NCBI GenBank assembly: GCA_025200525.1
Contig: CM045761.1
Coordinates: 83,772,506-83,836,505 of the forward strand
From: Camellia lanceoleosa
Taxonomy: Eukaryota > Streptophyta > Magnoliopsida > Ericales > Theaceae
Length of the DNA stretch: 64,000 nt
Reading direction: 5' to 3'
Positions 10,189 to 21,067 of this stretch are shown here, one piece after another; position 1 is the first letter of the stretch, and every line of letters begins with the position of its first letter. Below the pieces are notes generated by a model. It saw only the letters and a list, made by a program, of their open reading frames with translations. It was not told the origin of the DNA and made no database searches. Position numbers and translations under genes: made by a program.

Positions 10189-12175
10189 TTTCAAAAGTCC
10201 CAAGCTGCTAAGCTTGGATTTCATTTCCTTATACTTAAAATCCCACTCTAGTTCCATATACCAAAATGTAGAGCACAAAGAGAGCTTTCAAGTAATCTGA
10301 GCGGATTGTGTTTTTATCGAAGTTGGATTTTCGAGATTTCTCCTCTTCTTGCTAGAGATAGGGATTTCTTTACCCCTCTTCCATGCTTTGTCTATAGATA
10401 GACATGTGGTAGATTTTATTACATAAAAATCATATTTATTATGGATTTTTCAAAAATCATTGAAGGGGATCTAGGGTTTGATACTTGGGGATTGTAATCG
10501 TTAACTTAGTTGTTGTTTAGTTAACCGGGGAGTAGTTTATCATGTTTATGTTGCGAGAAGGGGGGGGGGGGGGGGAGGTAATTTAATGTTATTGGCTTAA
10601 TAAATTGGAAAGGGGTAAAGTTGAATAATTCTTATATTTTGTTTAATATGAATTGTGTAAATGTGTTAATTGCTAAAAAAGAGAGTTAACCATGATATTT
10701 GGATTGTTTTGGACTAATTATGTTGAGTCGAGTTGAGTAAGGTTATGATTTTGATATCTATGGATTTGTTTTTGTGAAATGAAGGGAATGGATTTTTGGA
10801 TAAAGATTGGAGTATTGTAACTTGGAAAATAAGGAAATTGATTTTGGAAAGAAAATGAAATCAGAACTTTTTGTAAATTAAGAATGAACATGAAAAGAGG
10901 ATTATTGTATTACGTGTAATAAATATATATGTTTTGTCTTTGGTTATCAGTGGAGGATGACACTGTTGTATTGAATAGATTATGTGTATGAATTACACTT
11001 GGGTTATATATGTTTTTTACATGTTGTGATGGTTGGTAACATATATTGTGTAAGAATGAGAGGTACCATTACCTTCCAGCTAGCGCTTGGAGAATTGGTT
11101 GCGCTTAGAATGAGAGATACCAGTACCTTCCAACTAGCGTCTAAAGACTAGGTAGAGGTACCATTATCTTCCAGCTAGTGTCTAGTAAATTAGTAGAGGT
11201 ACCATTACCTTCTAGCTTGTGTCTGGTAAATTTGTGTTTCATTATGGAAATGTGTATCTTTAGCTTATCGTACTTGAGGCAGGTAGAGCATGGGTTAGGG
11301 TTTCTGTTTCGAACCGGTTTATCTGCGTATATTACATGTGGTATCAGTTTGGTTGATAAGGTTGGGTTGTCTCATATGATTGTGGAGTAGTCTTGGCATG
11401 TATGTTATTTTCTTTTCATGTTGAAGGTATTGTATGTACATTTGTGTGTCGAACGAGTTGTAGAAATGTTTCATTACCGTTGGCTTAGGGCTTGGAAACG
11501 TGGTTCATGTATTAATAATTGGTGTATGTGATGGGTTGGCAGTGTAAGGAATGACATGTAATTGGATTTTGTAAACACGTTATCGAAAACGTGTTGTTAA
11601 TATATAATTTTACTTTTTTTATGTTTTTATTTTTATGAAATAGGTAATATGAGAGAAGGAAGAGAGAACGTTTCGTATAGTGGAACAAATAGAACAATTT
11701 TTGGGAAAAGTTTATATATGTAACTATACTTTGATTATAAACATCACATTATTTATATTGTATGATATGAAGTATCTATGATCATAGCTATCTATATTTG
11801 TTATTGTTTAGGATCATGTTGAGATCCCTACTAGATTTTATGTTCATTCCACGTTGCTGATCCTTTTTCAAGTTATTTTGAAAAGTGTTTCAAGATTGAG
11901 GATCTTCCTTATGTGTTGACCACGGGGCCTTTTACTTGTTGACGGAACGCAAATGTTGTAAAATGATTAAACCCTTCCTCTTATATGTAATGATGTAAGC
12001 CTGCTGGCAATTTATTTAATTGTAACTCATGTAGCATTCATCATGTGTTTGAATGAGAGAATATTTATTTATTTATCCTTGATAATGAATAGAATTTCCG
12101 CAAGTTGTCTCTGGAATTGAATTATAATAATTGATTAGGTAATGGTATTTGAGTAATTAAAAATGGAATGTTACA
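9918..12175 (+). mobile_element. Solo LTR, gypsy type, with 5-bp target duplication AAAAT
   Basis: The unit starts TGTAACAACCTG at 9918 and ends GGAATGTTACA at 12175 (2258 bp, TG...CA). AAAAT flanks it on both sides (9913-9917 and 12176-12180). No coding region or primer-binding site lies between, so it is a solo LTR. Inside are decayed CTTGAGC/CTCAAGC words (9950-10095), a (CT)n microsatellite (10144-10185), a G16 run near 10560 and the four-copy repeat at 11060-11236. Orientation is inferred from the TGTAAC start. Confidence 0.88.
11060..11236. repeat. 41-bp tandem repeat inside the solo LTR, four copies
   Basis: Copies begin at 11060, 11114, 11155 and 11196, each opening GAGGTACCATTACCTTCCAG or a variant. 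The last spacings are exactly 41 bp; the first copy is 54 bp because of extra bases (GAATTGGTTGCGCTTA). Confidence 0.9.
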
Positions 12176-12180
12176 AAAAT

Positions 12181-12716
12181 CATCCTTTTGTTTTCCAACA
12201 TCATTTGGTAAACCAGGATCGAAAAAGTACTAAGTTTTCGACAATCAAGTTCCGAACTAAATTTTCTTGTTTGGAAATGAAGTTCTGAGAATTATTTTTA
12301 TTTTTATTTTATTTTTTTTTCCGTCTAACCAAGTTATGAACAAAGTTTTTTTTTTTTTTTTTTTTTTTTCTGAAGAAAAAACATTTTTTGACTATCAAGT
12401 TTCAAACAAAATTTTCTGAGAAATTTTTTTTTTTTCTGAAGAAAAAACATTTTTTTGACTATCAAGTTTCGAACAATTTTTTTTTTCCCTAATGCCGCAG
12501 TTTCCAACTCTTTCTATAATTTTGATTCTAAATTTTCGAACCTACATCTTATTATTGATTTGGACATTGCCAACCTGTTTTTATTTATTTATTTTTCTTT
12601 TTATTGTTAGATTTTCTATTGTTTGAGTCTTATCTAATGAAAATGGTGAATCAACTTTCTTCGATGTAACAATGTCAAAATATGAGGTTTGCTGTATTAC
12701 CTCCAAATCTCATAGG
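12181..12716. repeat. A+T-rich spacer with a 66-bp direct repeat
   Basis: CTGAAGAAAAAACATTTTTT followed by GACTATCAAGTTTC occurs at 12370 and again at 12436, each preceded by a long T run. The rest is A+T-rich with no gene visible. Confidence 0.75.
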
Positions 12717-13430
12717 AGATCAATATAATTTCTTTTCTATTTATAAGATTACCTCAGCTAACAAAATAATTTAAAAGGTAGTCGAATTGATATATACCGA
12801 GTTCTAATTTATATCTCAAAATTTTAGAAAAGAATGAAAAATGACTTACTAGATCTATTTAATTTTTGTTTTTATGAAATATTATTTTCAAGCAATCATG
12901 TAACAAATTAGTCATTTACCATTTTTTTTTTTCACGTACCTCGCCCCGATCAATATAATTACTTTTCTATATATTAGATTATGTCGACTAACAAAATAAT
13001 TTAAAAGGTAGTCTAACTGATATATACTAAGGCCTCGTTTGGCAAGAGACTATTTTAATCAAAAAATTAAAAAGTTACTAACAAAGTCAAAAAGTCAATA
13101 ACACATATCAAAAAGTCAAAGATTCTCTTTTCTCTCTACTTTTTGCACATCTTTTCGTAAAAAGTCAAAAAGTCATCCCAAACATACTAGTTTTTTTTAC
13201 ATTACATTTTAGCTAAATAGCCAAAAAGCTACTAAATTAGCCTGTTCCCAAACGATACCTAAGTTCTAATTTATATCTCAAAATTTTAGAAAAGAATAAA
13301 AAATAACTTACTAGATTTATATTAATTTTTGTTTTATAAAATATTATTTTCTCAACACTCAAGTAATAAATTGTCTTTAATTAGTCATTTACCATTTTTT
13401 TTTTTTTTGGGCACATACCTCGGCCCCTCT
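12717..13430. repeat. Tandem duplication of about 231 bp, second copy interrupted by a MITE
   Basis: Copy 1 (about 12717-12947) and copy 2 (about 12948-13430 minus the MITE) share GATCAATATAATT, CTAACAAAATAATTTAAAAG and GATATATAC. They also share GTTCTAATTTATATCTCAAA, TTAGTCATTTACCATTTTTT and the closing ACCTCG-CCCC. Copy 1 has no MITE and therefore shows the uninterrupted state of the insertion site. Confidence 0.85.
13031..13259. mobile_element. Tourist-like MITE (PIF/Harbinger type), copy 1, 229 bp
   Basis: It starts GGCCTCGTTTGGCAAGAG and ends TGTTCCCAAACGATACC, giving inverted termini with mismatches at the right end. TAA flanks it at 13028-13030 and 13260-13262. A TAA/TTA duplication and a GGCC-TTTGG start are typical of PIF/Harbinger-derived MITEs. 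The interior carries repeated AAAAAGTCAAAAAGTC phrases. The matching uninterrupted site is at about 12804 in copy 1 of the surrounding duplication. Confidence 0.85.
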
Positions 13431-14140
13431 AATTAAAATTTCCGGTTCACTCCTAGGTGTGTGTATACATATATTTGGGTGTGTTTTGAATAGTGTGTAC
13501 ACTTTTTACTTGTTAGGATATAATTAGAATAAAAGTGTATGGAGTGAGTGTATATTACATATTTATTATTTTTAAAGTGTGTGAACTGAAAAAGATGTGC
13601 ACAAAGTTGAAATTGTGTGCAAATAGAAACCCCCAATTGGAGTGCCTCTGCTAGATTTATCTTTTTCTTTTTTTTTTTCTTTTTTCTTGGGGGATGGATT
13701 ATTAGGATATTTAAAGACTGTTTGGTATATTTTATCTGAATTATTTATAATTTTTTTATTATCTTGTAAGCTTGCGTCAGTCTATTTAGTGCAACTTTCA
13801 CTTATTAGACAGAAATAATTTAAATAAATTGAACAAAATTGATTACTGAATAATGTTTTTAATTTTTACTTTTAGATTATCATCTTTCAATTTACAACGC
13901 ACTTTAGGCTAGAGATTTACCGTTTCATAATGCAAAAATACAATATCATAATCAGTATTAGAATAAATCATAACTAACATATCAGGTCACAACCAAGCTA
14001 TAATTAATCACTGCAGGTAATTGTGCCACTGTCATTCATTGAAAGGATTCCAACCCTTGGCACCAAAGACCACATACCAATCATCAACCACCATGACAAA
14101 TCACTATCCTCCATGATTTGTGATTATCCATAATAACTGA
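13431..14140. other. Intergenic DNA, nothing recognised
   Basis: The sequence is A+T-rich with poly-T runs. The stretch 14040-14130 is of more even composition and may belong to the 3' flank of the RING gene. No open frame with a recognisable family is present. Confidence 0.5.
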
Positions 14141-14159
14141 ACTCTTCATTTTCCAAAGA

Positions 14160-14215
14160 AAAACCTAGAATTAAAAATAAAAATAAAAATAAAAATAAAA
14201 ATAAAAAATACTACA
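14160..14215. repeat. (AAAAAT)n microsatellite downstream of the RING gene
   Basis: Units of AAAAAT/AAAAT repeat about seven times at roughly 14168-14208. The run lies about 240 bp beyond the RING gene stop codon. Confidence 0.9.
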
Positions 14216-14445
14216 AAAGAATAATAAGTACGAAAAAAATGGAAAAAGAAAATAATGACATTAATAAGTGTATCCAAAATCATCTCGAATCCACGACTGG
14301 TGATCCGGTCGGTTGATTCTAAGCTTTGCCGGTTTTGAGAAGATTTTCTTGATACATAGCAATGCTGTAATGACAATCATCAATAAGAGCACGGTTGTTG
14401 AGTCAAGTCCAACCATTGATTGGTGTGATGGTGCTTAAAGAGATA

Positions 14446-15336
14446 TCAGAAGATATCAAGGATTTCCAAGATGAACCCATTGCAGAGTGGGCAATTACCC
14501 CTCTGAACCCAAAGCTCCCTAGAACACAACCTGCAAAATGTGTGCCCGCAAGGTATGAAAGCCGACCCTTTGTCCCTCACCATACACACACAGCAGTTAT
14601 TGTACTCTACTACAGTACTGCCAATGCATTCATCTTCTTCTTCTTCCTCCTCCTTCTCATAATCATCTTCCATCACGAAATTAGACCCATCCACACCCAT
14701 TTGTCTATCCGTCTCCGCCAACAGCGCCATCAATGACATCCTCACCGGCACCTCCCCTCCCTCCTCAATTCCTTCCGCCGGCAATTCCTCTGTCTCTCCC
14801 TCTCCCTCCTCCTCCTCTTCTTCTCCTCGTTGGTCTGGCACGACTGTTTCAACAGAACCGTTTTCGATTGAATTGAACTCACCGTTCATTATCGAATTCA
14901 ATTGGGCTAAACGATTCGATGATGACGATGACAGTTGGGAAGAAGTTGGATTGTTGGAGGAGTTGAATCGAATCGAATTTGGGCGATAAATCATTGAGTT
15001 GGTGTTGGTGTTGTGAAGTGGAATGTCGGAGGGCGGGGTGTGTAGGGTGGAGGTCCAGGCAGCGGCAGATCGACGGAGACGAATCTTGTCTTTGAAAGCC
15101 TTCCACGTCTTCTTGCTTTCCTTGCTGCAGTTGGGATCGTCTCTGATAATATCTAGCAGAGTCCGGTTCACCTGAACCGGCATCGAAGGTCTCTTCTCGC
15201 TCGCCAGTACTGCGCTTAATGTTAGACCGGACAACGACTTACGTCCCCCGTCTTGTTTGATTCTCAGAAAGTCTCCAAGGTTCGGCGACTCCACCACCGA
15301 CTGCCGTCTCCGACCACCACCACCACTACTTTCCAT
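14446..15336 (-). CDS. C3HC4 RING-finger protein, probable E3 ubiquitin ligase
   Basis: The intact frame is 296 codons, ATG at 15336 to stop at 14446. The N-terminal third is basic and contains RTLLDIIRDDPNCSKESKKTWKAFKDKIRLRR. The middle is low complexity (Asn/Ser-rich, then acidic runs EEEEEEGEGETEE and KEEEEEEDE), and it includes RMSLMALLAETDRQMG. The C-terminal RING has Cys248, Cys251, Cys263, His265, Cys268, Cys271, Cys282 and Cys285, and the protein ends FILEILDIF. All eight zinc ligands are present. Plant families with this architecture are annotated as RING/U-box superfamily proteins; E3 activity is inferred from the RING alone. No signal peptide or membrane segment is visible. The stop and start are clean, in contrast to the decayed surroundings. 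Confidence 0.93.
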   Translation of the reverse strand: MESSGGGGRRRQSVVESPNLGDFLRIKQDGGRKSLSGLTLSAVLASEKRPSMPVQVNRTLLDIIRDDPNCSKESKKTWKAFKDKIRLRRSAAAWTSTLHTPPSDIPLHNTNTNSMIYRPNSIRFNSSNNPTSSQLSSSSSNRLAQLNSIMNGEFNSIENGSVETVVPDQRGEEEEEEGEGETEELPAEGIEEGGEVPVRMSLMALLAETDRQMGVDGSNFVMEDDYEKEEEEEEDECIGSTVVEYNNCCVCMVRDKGSAFIPCGHTFCRLCSRELWVQRGNCPLCNGFILEILDIF

Positions 15337-16075
15337 TCAGTACGAATCAATCACTAACTCCAACACAAATTCAATAAAATAATTAATAATAAAAAAAATA
15401 CACAATTTGTCAGGACTATATAACGATGGGAAACGGCGGTAAACACTCTATATAAAATAATTCTAATTTTCTAAATCATAATTAATCATAAAATTTATAA
15501 ATTATAATTAAAAAAAATTAATCAATAGAATAAAATAATATAATTAGAAGTGGATATGATATACTCTTTTTGAACCAGTGTCTATTAAAATTTTCCTATA
15601 TTAAGGCCTCGTTTGGCAAGAGGCTAAAATAGTCAATTAGTCAAAAAGTTATCTTTTTAGCCAAAAAGCCAACAACCCATACCAAAAAGTCAAAGATTCC
15701 CTTTTCTCTCTACTTTTTGCACGTCGTTTCGTAATTAAAAAAAGTTGGCCAAACATATGAGTTTTCTTACCAACCTTTTTTTAATTTACCAAAAAAAATT
15801 AAATTAGCCTGTTCCCAAACGAGGCCTAAATGTACCAACGATGAGAACAAATCACAAAACTAGAAAATACCAAAAAAATTAACATATAATTTTCCGGCAA
15901 AATTAATCAGTAGAAAAAAACTTTTATTATTTTGTTGCCAAAAAAAAAGAAACTCCAGATCTGCGAAGTTGAGGGTGGAGATGGAAAATTTCTCAAAAAA
16001 TTTGATTAGCAGAAGTGTTTTTTTTTTAAATTATTTTATTTTATATGATGATTGAGTCAGTGAGGATTGGATACC
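15337..16075 (-). other. 5'-UTR of the RING gene with an inferred intron of about 717 bp
   Basis: On the minus strand a donor-like AGAAAG/GTATCC lies at 16075/16074. An acceptor-like run ending TTGGAG lies at 15358, about 20 bases before the ATG. The intervening DNA is A+T-rich as expected of a plant intron, and contains the MITE at 15605-15826. The sequence 16075-16240 is a plausible first noncoding exon. Splice sites were chosen by eye. Confidence 0.5.
15605..15826. mobile_element. Tourist-like MITE (PIF/Harbinger type), copy 2, 222 bp
   Basis: It starts GGCCTCGTTTGGCAAGAGG and ends GTTCCCAAACGAGGCC, giving near-perfect inverted termini. The TAA duplication is at 15602-15604 and 15827-15829. 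It is the same family as the copy at 13031-13259, sharing the AAAAAGTCAAAGATTC and TCTCTCTACTTTTTGCAC interiors. It lies in the inferred 5'-UTR intron of the RING gene. Confidence 0.9.
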
Positions 16076-16224
16076 TTTCTGTGTGCGTGGGGCAGTTGAG
16101 CTGAGTAGAGCAAATTGAATCAGAGGAGCAGATCTGGAAATTGGCAAAGGCTTTGAATTGATGATCGTGTTTGTTTGGTAGCTGTATGAAAAAAAGTTAA
16201 TGGCCCATCACAACAATGAAGATA

Positions 16225-16280
16225 ACGCGAGAGTGGAAAGAGAGATCACAGAGACGCACAAAGAGGCTCTCTATATGCGG
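16225..16280 (-). promoter_or_regulatory. Candidate core promoter of the RING gene
   Basis: On the minus strand GCATATAGAGAG (about 16268-16279) is a TATA-like element. Transcription could begin about 30 bases further on, near 16240. Pyrimidine/purine-rich tracts (TCTTCTCTTTCTACTTTCTC on plus, 16315-16350) lie just upstream, as in many plant promoters. This is an inference from composition and position only. Confidence 0.4.
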
Positions 16281-16379
16281 TCTTAAAACGGCCATTGCCG
16301 ATCTTTGTTTTGTCTCTTCTTCTCTTTCTACTTTCTCTTTTCTCTCTCCTCTGTAATGTTCTTGGCCCCTTCTCGCTCT

Positions 16380-16640
16380 ATTATTGCCCTTTTGGGTGTG
16401 AGCTTTATTATTATTATTATTAAAATTTATAAAAGATAAAAAAAGTTAAAATAATTAATAAAATAAAATATCACATTAAATTTATAATCATTTTATTTTT
16501 TTTCTCATAAATATCACATTTAACTATTAAAAAAATTTAATCATTTTTTCAAATTCAAAAATTTTAACTTATTAAAATAATTCAAAATTAAAATAATTTA
16601 CTAAAATAATCAACTTTTCAAACGAGGCCTATGTCTCCCA
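16380..16640. mobile_element. A+T-rich element fragment ending in CAAACGAGGCCTAT
   Basis: The right end (about 16617-16630) reads TTTCAAACGAGGCCT, the same terminal word as the two Tourist-like MITEs. The interior differs (repeated AAAATAATT phrases) and no matching left end is visible. It may be a distant or truncated relative. Confidence 0.4.
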
Positions 16641-18170
16641 CTCTAAGTTCGTCTTTATATTTTTTTTTCCCATTATAGGGTAAAGCCGCAATGTTCAAGG
16701 AATACAAGTGGGGGAGGAGGAGGCAATCTACTACATTTATAATTACACATGTAATCTACTATTCAAATTTCTCATTTCATTGATAACTCGTGGAGGAACA
16801 TTACAAAGCCATTATAAGATAAATCGTTTGGTCATACATCCAAACAAGTTCATTAATTATCATCATTATCTGACATCTCAATGTCAGATTGATACATAAC
16901 ATCTATGCTCCAAATTAAATATTTGTACGCATCATCCATTAAACCTATCTTTAGCACGCTTATTGGCGGTCTTTTAAAGTTCGGACTTTTGCAAACATTG
17001 GGTCATGCAATTAATTTTGTCGCGAATACGATGCAATGCCCTTTGCAATAATTGTGGGGTCTCAATTGGCATATGCATGGCTAACCGTCAAGGAAATTTA
17101 ATATTAATTTCACGACATAACTCAACGAGAACGCTTGCTCGAGTTATGCGAAATTTCCCTCAGCTCTCATAGTATTAATGGTGGTGTGTGAGTAACTCAA
17201 ATTTGGATTTAATGGGTATTCAAATTCATCTCCATTTACAACCCAATGGCGACCCATTGTTGAATATAGATCAACCATTGTATATTTCATGATGATATCT
17301 CTCGATTTTTCTATAAATATTTGGGTTTGGTATGATGTGATATTTATACCATACATATGAACAATAGTTGTAATATGCTCAACACATAAAATGGAGATGG
17401 ACGTCATTACTCATATTCTGTCAACCCACATGTCGACAATGACTTGTCATAAGCAAGAAGGTTCGCATGGTAGCTGTATGCCTAAAATTATTGCGAGAGA
17501 CTTGTCACGTCAACCTGTATGACGTGAAAAATCATGCATTTACTTTATAGGAGTTGTCACTTTGACTTTTACAGACTAGTCAATTCATATTAGAGGGTTT
17601 TAAGCAGAGTTCAAATCCACTGCTCAAACTTTTGAAAATAACTAAGCTTTTATCAAAATCTACTAAGAGATTTGACAAAATTGGTCACATGGCCTTTCCT
17701 CACTTAATGAATTTCTTTTTTTAGAAAACAATTTTAGCACCTAACAAAATGGGGCAAACCATTGAATATTACATGTCACCGATATTACATACATTTATAT
17801 TGGTGGTTACTAATTCATTTAAAATTATGTGCATATTACTAATATTACATTGACTACAATAATAAGACAAACAAACTAGTGTCGATAGATGTGAGGGAAC
17901 AATCGTACATCAACTCACCAAAGTACTCACAATCCATTAGTCAAACTTTTTCGAAGAACTAAGCAGCTTAAGATAGTTCCAAAAAAAAAAAAAAAAGAAA
18001 TAAAATAAGCAGTTGAAGAGATTTGCCACATTTGCCCATATCAATGTCATCATTAATCAACATTGCAACACCTTAATTGAAGTCATGTGTGAAGTATCAT
18101 ATTAGTGATTACTGAGTCATTGAATATTACACGAACTCTGATTAATGAGGTGAAGAAACTAGTGTCTGAT
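16641..18170. other. Intergenic DNA, no gene supported
   Basis: A minus-strand frame at 17144-17407 (87 codons) contains NGDEFEYPLNPNLSYS but matches nothing I recognise. Short open stretches around it may be a decayed coding relic. A poly-A run sits near 17980. Nothing else stands out. Confidence 0.45.
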
Positions 18171-18179
18171 TTATCAAAA

Positions 18180-21028
18180 ATAAACTAGTGTCGAATCGAT
18201 CGATTCTTCTTGCTGGACATTTTCTCTTATCATGACCTCTCTGCAAACACAAACTACAATGGTATATTTCACTTTGTTTAGAGATATCCATTTCGTTATG
18301 GATGTGGCTATGTTGAAGATGACCTGTTTTAAGTTGACATTGTCATTATGGAATAGCAACCAAAGTTAGGAAATCACTGTTAGGCCAATATTGCTCGTGC
18401 GACATTGTCTTAAACTTATGCACAAAGATATACGTGTGGACTTCCAACCTATACTCTGGTGCAACCAAAGGAAAAGGGTCCTCGCCTAAGTCTGCTGTGA
18501 CAGCAAACATGTGGGAACATGGCAAGTGAAATAATGTGTACTTCCCACACAAACAATGTGGTAGTCAAAGGCTAACTATTTGACAAGCACCACTCCCCAT
18601 CCTATGCGGTGTTGTCCTCACCTCATATTCCCCTGTTCCGTTGCCAAAAAAATGTATGTAGGTGGGTTAATATGAAGGGTATATTTAAATATACCCTAAT
18701 ATCAATGACCGACTGCTATTACATCGATAATGTGTTGTGAGATTGGTGCATATAATGAAAATCACCTATTAGTTGGTATCAACATATAGACATTCGCTTT
18801 AGCTTGATGTTCATTGATCCATTGTTGAACATTAATCATGTACAACTTACCCTGATTACTTGCATTTTCAACAATGGTCCTGCTTTCGTCAAAATATTTG
18901 ACGAGCCGGTGAAAAGTGATCTCAACAGATGCTGTAATCGGGACACTATGTGCGCCTTTCGGTACACCATTGAAGCCCTCTATATGGTTTATTGTCAATA
19001 TACCCCAACAACAACCACCATCATGGCACAAAGTCCAATGAATAAGGTTCATCTGACTAAACCAACGTTCAACATTTTTTTTCTAACTTGTAGATATCCT
19101 CCATAATCTTGTTAAATTTTCTCACTTGGCATGTAGAACCAACTCTCCACACATGATCCTTGCCTAGTGTATTGTTGAATCTTTCATTGAAATTGCTACA
19201 GACATGTCGCAAACAATGCCTATGATATCCTCGAGGTTGCACTGATGGATTGTCCCAAATTCTAGACACGACACTAAACAAAGCCCTATTTTGATCAGAT
19301 ATCAATGTCACTTCCTTTTGGTCATGACAAATATGTTGCCTAAGGAGAGTAATGAACCAACCCCAACTCTCGATCATTTCTTTGTTAATAACGGCAAAAG
19401 CAAAAAGTATAATCTGGTCAGCCACAGTCGCTACAGTGGCCGCAACAATCTTGCCTTCATATTTCCCATACAAGTGTATGCCATCAATGCATATCACTGG
19501 ATGACAGTACTTGAAGCCTTCAATTGCTGGTTTAAATGCCCAAAAAACATAGTTCATGTACATTTAAGTTCCGATAGAGTTAGAGTCCAATTTCAAATAC
19601 ATATCCCACATGACAATAGTGCTTGGATTTAATGTCTACAATGCAACCATATATCTAGGCAACCTTTTGTATGACTAGTCCCAGTCCCCAAAAACCATTG
19701 CAATTGCTTTCGTTCTTGCAAGACACGCTTTCTTATATGTGATCGTGAACTTGAACTTCTCCTTGACGACCTCAATTATGGTAGCAAGAGGCAATTCCTT
19801 TGATATCTATAAATAGAAATGATATTTTCATATATTAAACTCATAATTAAATCGTCAAAAAGTAGCATAACATGATACTTACCGCAATTTGTCCCTTGAT
19901 GAAATGAGCAATAAGCTCGGACTTGAGGTTATAATTGTCCCTGATCGTCTTTGGGTACACATACCGATGCAGCCCTTTAAACTTTCTAATTTGAAAGAAA
20001 TCTTTGTCTTTCAACTTTGCTACCCGAACCCTCCAGCTACAGTCGTGCTTGCACTCGGATACCCAACTGTTTCCTTTTGATTCTACAACCTTGCATTCTC
20101 AATTGTACTTATTGAATAGCGTGCACCAAGTTTTTCTTATTGCTGAAAATCATTCATTTCTCCAATTCAGCAGTTTTGGAGTTCCACAATGGCCAACGTT
20201 CGACAACATTGCAGCTTGTGATGGAACCATCATTGTTGATATGAACATTATGGTAGAAAGGGATATTTGGGTGTAGCTCATAGATATCACCGTGCCCTTC
20301 GACTTCATCATTAACTGAGTCATTGTCTTCACTTTCCATCGCTGCATCGAAATCTTCCACAGAATCTTCATCATTGACTCCAAGCTCAACGTCAAACGAC
20401 ACTATATTATCTGAGGATGCATAAATTTGAACAACCATCTCCGACATATGTTGAACATTAAAAAATGGTGGACTTTAGTCTAATGTGCAGATGGGGTTGT
20501 ACGAACCACAAGATTATACAATGTCAGAGCACTTGGTCCTGCACTATAATAACCATCTAGGCTCTGTGATGAATTGAATTGAGTGTAATTCTGCGAAGAA
20601 TTGAATGGAGTGTAATCTTGATGGAACACCTGTGGAGACTGTATAAGTGTATTGTCAAGGGATTGCGACTGTGTCAACATTTGAGTGAATGTCCCTCCCA
20701 TCGGAATTGTTATATGTGTGCCACCAAAATTGCTCTCATTCTCCACATAAATTTCTAATAAAAAAAGGAAAGAAAATCAGCCCCTAATTTTTGTGGGAGA
20801 TCTAAGACATTAGTTAAGGTCTCATTATTGTTGATTGGCAACAACCTATACTTCCCTTGATATGGGAGTCTACATTTAAACTTCAATCACATGTTTTCCC
20901 CGTACCTAGCGACCTTGGGCACCATCATAGCCTCCAACTCGCCTAATGTTATCCCCCTGTGCACATTATACAACCTTTGCGCGCTTCGGTGTCGTATGAC
21001 ACACCTTACTTGAGTTTCGCAGAATGTC
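18180..21028 (-). pseudogene. MURA-like transposase pseudogene (Mutator superfamily)
   Basis: Read on the minus strand. The N-terminal part (about 21028-20790) has VHRGITLGELEAMMVPKVAR and LPYQGKYRLLPI. A Ser/Gln-rich stretch (20746-20480) and acidic segment (20447-20154) follow. The MuDR DNA-binding domain (about 20110-19890) has SWVSECKHDCSWRVRVAKLK. A 76-bp intron at 19882-19807 has the donor GTAAGT and ends TATAG. The MULE catalytic domain at 19069-19563 has VICIDGIHLYGKYEG and TLISDQNRAL with RHVCSNFNERF. Its tail at 18762-19052 has HIEGFNGVPKGAHSVPIT, and the SWIM finger at 18346-18552 has CLCGKYTLFHLPCSH. Premature stops occur near 19670 and 19564, with frame changes between blocks. 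No terminal inverted repeats were found by eye. Confidence 0.85.
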
Positions 21029-21067
21029 CCCCCCCCCCCCCCCCAAAAAAAAAAAAAAAAAAAAAAA
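21028..21067. repeat. Homopolymer junction C17-A23
   Basis: Seventeen C are followed directly by 23 A, next to the 5' end of the transposase relic. This is low complexity, and the assembled length may be unreliable. Confidence 0.95.

Noticed and set aside
14395..14736. A 113-codon plus-strand frame
   Set aside because: It is antisense to the RING coding region and contains only shadow codons of its acidic runs.
17144..17407. An 87-codon minus-strand frame
   Set aside because: No family was recognised and it is surrounded by stops. It could be a relic but cannot be supported as a gene.
17600..17625. GTTCAAATCC-like text, as in the T-arm of a tRNA
   Set aside because: No matching acceptor or anticodon stem could be found around it.
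21028..21067. C17-A23 run as a possible polypurine tract or retroposon tail
   Set aside because: It has no adjacent target duplication or element end; it is simple low-complexity sequence.
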